Source: Glandiceps talaboti
Taxonomy: Eukaryota > Hemichordata > Enteropneusta > Spengelidae
DNA: 10,000 nucleotides
NCBI RefSeq assembly: GCF_964340395.1
Contig: NC_135549.1
Coordinates: forward strand, 19,202,342-19,212,341
Direction: 5' to 3'
Each line of letters opens with the position of its first letter. Position 1 is the stretch's first letter. The notes under the pieces are model-generated. The model saw only the letters and a list, made by a program, of their open reading frames with translations, made no database searches and was not told the DNA's origin. This document shows positions 7,681 through 10,000 of this stretch, piece by piece. The position numbers and the translations under genes were made by a program.

Positions 7681-8140
7681 TGTTACTCAAGAGTTTTAAG
7701 CCTGTATTGTAATTTTGCTGTTTGCTCTCATTTTCTATTAAATTCTAGTGGTAAATCATGTGTGTTCTGTTCCGATATTGATCCACAAATGGTGGGTTAA
7801 ACTCTCGCACACAGCACTGAGAGAAATAATGGTAGCTGTGTAGCTTAAAAAAATGGCCACACTGTGCGACTGAAGATAGCCACTCTCGACACAAACACAC
7901 ACAAATCAGTCAATCAATCTGGATCACCTCTGATTTCTATAGGACTTGTGTGTAACTTGTGGAAACAAACCATGTAGTAGATGGTTTCACATTTTTCACG
8001 ATCAAAAGGTTAAGGTTTTATAATATAAGAAACCTTTCACCTGATATAATATAGTTGTAGACACTTGAACAGCTGAGTCTCATATGTTACAGTTTTCAAG
8101 TATATATGGGTCCGTATGCTATTCTACACAGTGCGGGACT
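7681..8140. promoter_or_regulatory. Upstream region of the sulfotransferase; weak TATA
   Basis: No coding sequence was seen. Read toward the gene (minus strand), a TATAAAA lies at 8022-8016, about 420 bases before the ATG, inside an imperfect palindrome (AAGGTTT at 8012-8018, AAACCTT at 8030-8036). This is a possible core promoter, but such words are common in AT-rich DNA. Confidence 0.2.
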
Positions 8141-8141
8141 A

Positions 8142-8168
8142 CCACACACATACACATACATACACACA
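8142..8168. repeat. (CA)n/(CATA)n simple repeat
   Basis: A short imperfect run of CACA and CATA units. It feeds the Val/Cys/Met-rich end of a spurious minus-strand open frame. Confidence 0.85.
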
Positions 8169-8198
8169 ATAAAAACAAGAAGATCAAAACAACAAAAC

Positions 8199-8235
<37 letters not shown>
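8199..8235. repeat. (AAC)n trinucleotide microsatellite
   Basis: About 12 uninterrupted AAC units after an A/C-rich lead-in. On the minus strand it reads as poly-Leu inside an open frame at 8119-8313, which is low-complexity and not considered a gene. Confidence 0.95.
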
Positions 8236-8236
<1 letters not shown>

Positions 8237-8847
8237 CTAATTATGATTTGACAATAAACCATATGTACAGTGTCATAGCAACAATGTCTCCTTCGCATAC
8301 TTTTAATTGCCAAACCGATCTGAAATATGTTGACCTTTAAACTCCTGGATTATAGTTTGTGTATGAAATCCATGTAATATATTTTATGTTCCGAACTTTT
8401 CTACAACTGTACATAAAAAATGATTTTCAATAGAGAGCGTGGGGGATTTGGGTTAAATAATAGGCAATTAACAGTTATCCATCCATCATCGTTCTTGTGA
8501 CGTCATCCCTTCGTAAGTGGAGTATCATTAATGTCTCATTTACTCCTTCAACACAGATTTGTCCACGTAGCGCGCTGGACGACCATACCAGCACTATTTC
8601 AGTGGGGTAGCAAAAATAGATCAATACTCGCAGGCCTGACAAAATACATTTCCGTTGACTCCATACCTACCTTCACTGGGTCTTGAATTACATTGCCTAT
8701 ATTATTTCGATATGTGCATATGAATTGTGGTTATGTTACAGGGGCACTTTCCGCTAACCGTCATTTAACACAAATTCTGCCATTTCATTACGCCATTCAT
8801 TTGGTCGCTTGTAATTATAGTTCATTCTGAATTAAAGATTTTATGTT
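8236..8847. other. No supported gene; a few splice-like and CRE-like words
   Basis: No open frame has family resemblance. A good plus-strand acceptor (CATTTACTCCTTCAACACAG, ending 8552) is followed by about 45 open codons to a TGA near 8685, but there is no other support for an exon. A palindromic TGACGTCA (CRE-type site) is at 8498-8505, about 900 bases upstream of the sulfotransferase ATG. Confidence 0.4.
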
Positions 8848-9240
8848 GTAATCAAAATACTTGTCTAACTTCATATTAACAACAAGGCTACTTGAGTTGT
8901 CTTTTAACAATGCTGGGCTGTTTACTAGCTTGTATCCAAACACATTCCATACTCAAATTTTGTATTTCCTTTACAATATCAAACGTTACACCATTCCTCC
9001 AGGCTTGTGCATTCCCTGGTTATTTATCTATGATATTTTCAGTAATACTTTCCATGACGTCATCAGTCGGCATTCCAACAAATTCATAGAGTTTGGGGAC
9101 AACTGTATTTGGGGTGCTCCACAATATCTTCATACCTAACCAACATGTAATTGTTTCTGAACCAGTTAATACGTGCATGTCGAGAAACTAGATAATTAGT
9201 GTCAAGCGTCTACAATAGTCAACTATTCCCTCTTCCAAGG
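8848..9240 (-). pseudogene. Sulfotransferase pseudogene (copy C)
   Basis: The minus strand matches the C-terminal ~125 codons of the intact gene from IVDYCR onward. Lesions, 5' to 3', are: a 1-base deletion after VDYCR (about 9207); an in-frame 3-base insertion before the NWFRNNY motif; a 1-base insertion near 9110; an in-frame TAA at 9022-9020 in the DIIGDI motif; and an 11-base deletion near 8955-8970 that removes the Cys-Pro of the GLCPVR core. Homology continues through NSSSLVV to about the natural stop. Near 9053-9100 it is almost base-identical to the intact gene, while the rest is clearly diverged. The microsatellite-bearing 3' flank of copies A and B is absent, so this is a separate duplication event. 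It cannot make an enzyme. Confidence 0.9.
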
Positions 9241-9355
9241 TACCATGTAATAAAGTGATGATTTGATAATCTGGTGTGTCTTTTTCTAAATCATTTTTAA
9301 CTTGTTCTTTTGTTGGTATGACTACCTTATGAGTTAGTTCTCTACTAAAGCGCCC
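9241..9355 (-). other. Open stretch in frame upstream of copy C
   Basis: On the minus strand, from a TGA at 9358-9356, the frame is open for about 49 codons and enters the pseudogene's IVDYCR in the correct frame. It reads SRELTHKVVIPTKEQVKNDL, then EKDTPDYQIITLLHG and TLEEG. The intact gene also has SREL after its RDPRG motif but only about 23 residues before IVDYCR, against about 36 here, and those residues do not match. It may be a divergent paralogue's own loop, or foreign sequence joined at the breakpoint. An AG precedes it (GCGCTTTAG), but the tract is a poor acceptor. Confidence 0.4.
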
Positions 9356-9615
9356 TCAACTGTTGACCCTTCCTCGTCCCACTCACCATGTACTTAGTAG
9401 ATTTCATTAATAATCAAATTAGAATTTAAGAGTTTATATTGCATGTCCAAATAAAGGCAACCCGTGCATAAACAATTTGAAAATATAGTAGGGGTCTGTA
9501 TGTTTGTTTTATGCCAAGTCACAAATCAGTCGTTTGTGAAGCTATGGCTGGTATGATTTGTGATAAGAAGTGGGTGAGATCAATAGTTCAATGTAGGATA
9601 AACAATTCTTTTACT

Positions 9616-9633
9616 GGGGGGGGGGGGGGGGGG
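9616..9633. repeat. Poly-G tract (18 G)
   Basis: A run of 18 consecutive G on the plus strand. It could form a G-quadruplex, and its length is prone to sequencing and assembly error. A plus-strand open frame at 9511-9750 crosses it as poly-Gly and is not considered a gene. Confidence 0.95.
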
Positions 9634-9894
9634 TTGAGCCATTTTAGTTCTCATCCAACAAAATTGATTTCACTTTTACTGAATGTTTTGTACAAAAATG
9701 GAAGCATTGAGAAAGGAAAGAATTTTGTTATAGTAAATATATGGCACTAAAATAAAGTGTTAGTGTCAACAAAAGAACTATTCTTTACTCACACAACAAA
9801 CTGGCTTTATATCCATAGCATAAAGATACTACTACATACTGTTTTGAGAAATTGATTGTGTGGCAATTTTCAATTTTAGCCAATTTAGTTCAAA

Positions 9895-9916
9895 GGGGGT
9901 GGGGTGGGGGGGGGGG
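9895..9916. repeat. G-rich tract, G-quadruplex candidate
   Basis: Runs of 5, 4 and 11 G separated by single T bases. This fits a G-quadruplex pattern on the plus strand. Apart from this and the 18-G tract, 9360-10000 holds nothing I can call. Confidence 0.85.
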
Positions 9917-10000
9917 CGTCTGAGGCTTAGTATAAGAATTTAGTTTTTTATCCTATATTGAACTATTGACCTCGCCCCTAAGGCCACTAGCATTCATGAT

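Noticed and set aside
8119-8313. Leu-rich minus-strand ORF resembling a signal or membrane peptide
   Set aside because: The poly-Leu and the Cys/Val/Met tail are direct readings of AAC and CA repeats.
8553-8690. Plus-strand exon after the acceptor at 8552
   Set aside because: The acceptor is good, but the open frame is short, the peptide is unremarkable and no partner exon or donor was found.
9511-9750. 79-codon plus-strand ORF
   Set aside because: It crosses an 18-base G tract whose exact length is unreliable, so the frame is not secure, and no motif is recognisable.

Overview
This window looks like nuclear DNA from an invertebrate animal. It is AT-rich and sparsely coding, with long microsatellites, a decayed retroelement fragment, a long inverted-repeat element and at least one exon with GT-AG splice sites. 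Its main gene belongs to a family typical of animals, the Golgi carbohydrate sulfotransferases. The species cannot be fixed from the sequence. A marine deuterostome or lophotrochozoan is my guess only. No rRNA, tRNA or CRISPR was seen.

Layout: (1) 1-690 is non-coding. (2) 691-1796 is a degenerate duplicate of 5922-6824. It holds large GA and CAGA microsatellites, a copy of the sulfotransferase 3' flank, and a pseudogene of the last ~105 codons of the sulfotransferase, broken by a stop. (3) 1800-3020 is mostly featureless apart from a perfect 22-bp-arm hairpin. (4) 3021-3227 (minus) is a hidden 69-codon exon with no stop and very good splice sites. A candidate first exon of the same gene lies at 4608-4712. 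The intron between them would hold a ~525-bp foldback element (3714-4238). (5) 4933-5312 (plus) is a decayed C-terminal fragment of a Penelope-like retroelement protein (zinc-finger-like cysteines plus GIY-YIG endonuclease), with parts in three frames. (6) 5480-6055 has more microsatellites. (7) 6507-7598 (minus) is an intact, apparently single-exon Gal/GalNAc/GlcNAc 6-O-sulfotransferase-like gene. (8) 8848-9240 (minus) is a second pseudogene of the same family, with several frameshifts and a stop, followed upstream by an unexplained in-frame open stretch. (9) The right end has poly-G tracts and no gene.

The sulfotransferase would act alone in the Golgi, using PAPS to sulfate a sugar on a glycan. 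The three minus-strand copies look like a locally duplicated family with one survivor. Identity between copies is very uneven along their length, which suggests past gene conversion. The most useful discoveries are the hidden exon, which an ATG-to-stop search cannot find, and the mosaic pattern of the sulfotransferase copies.
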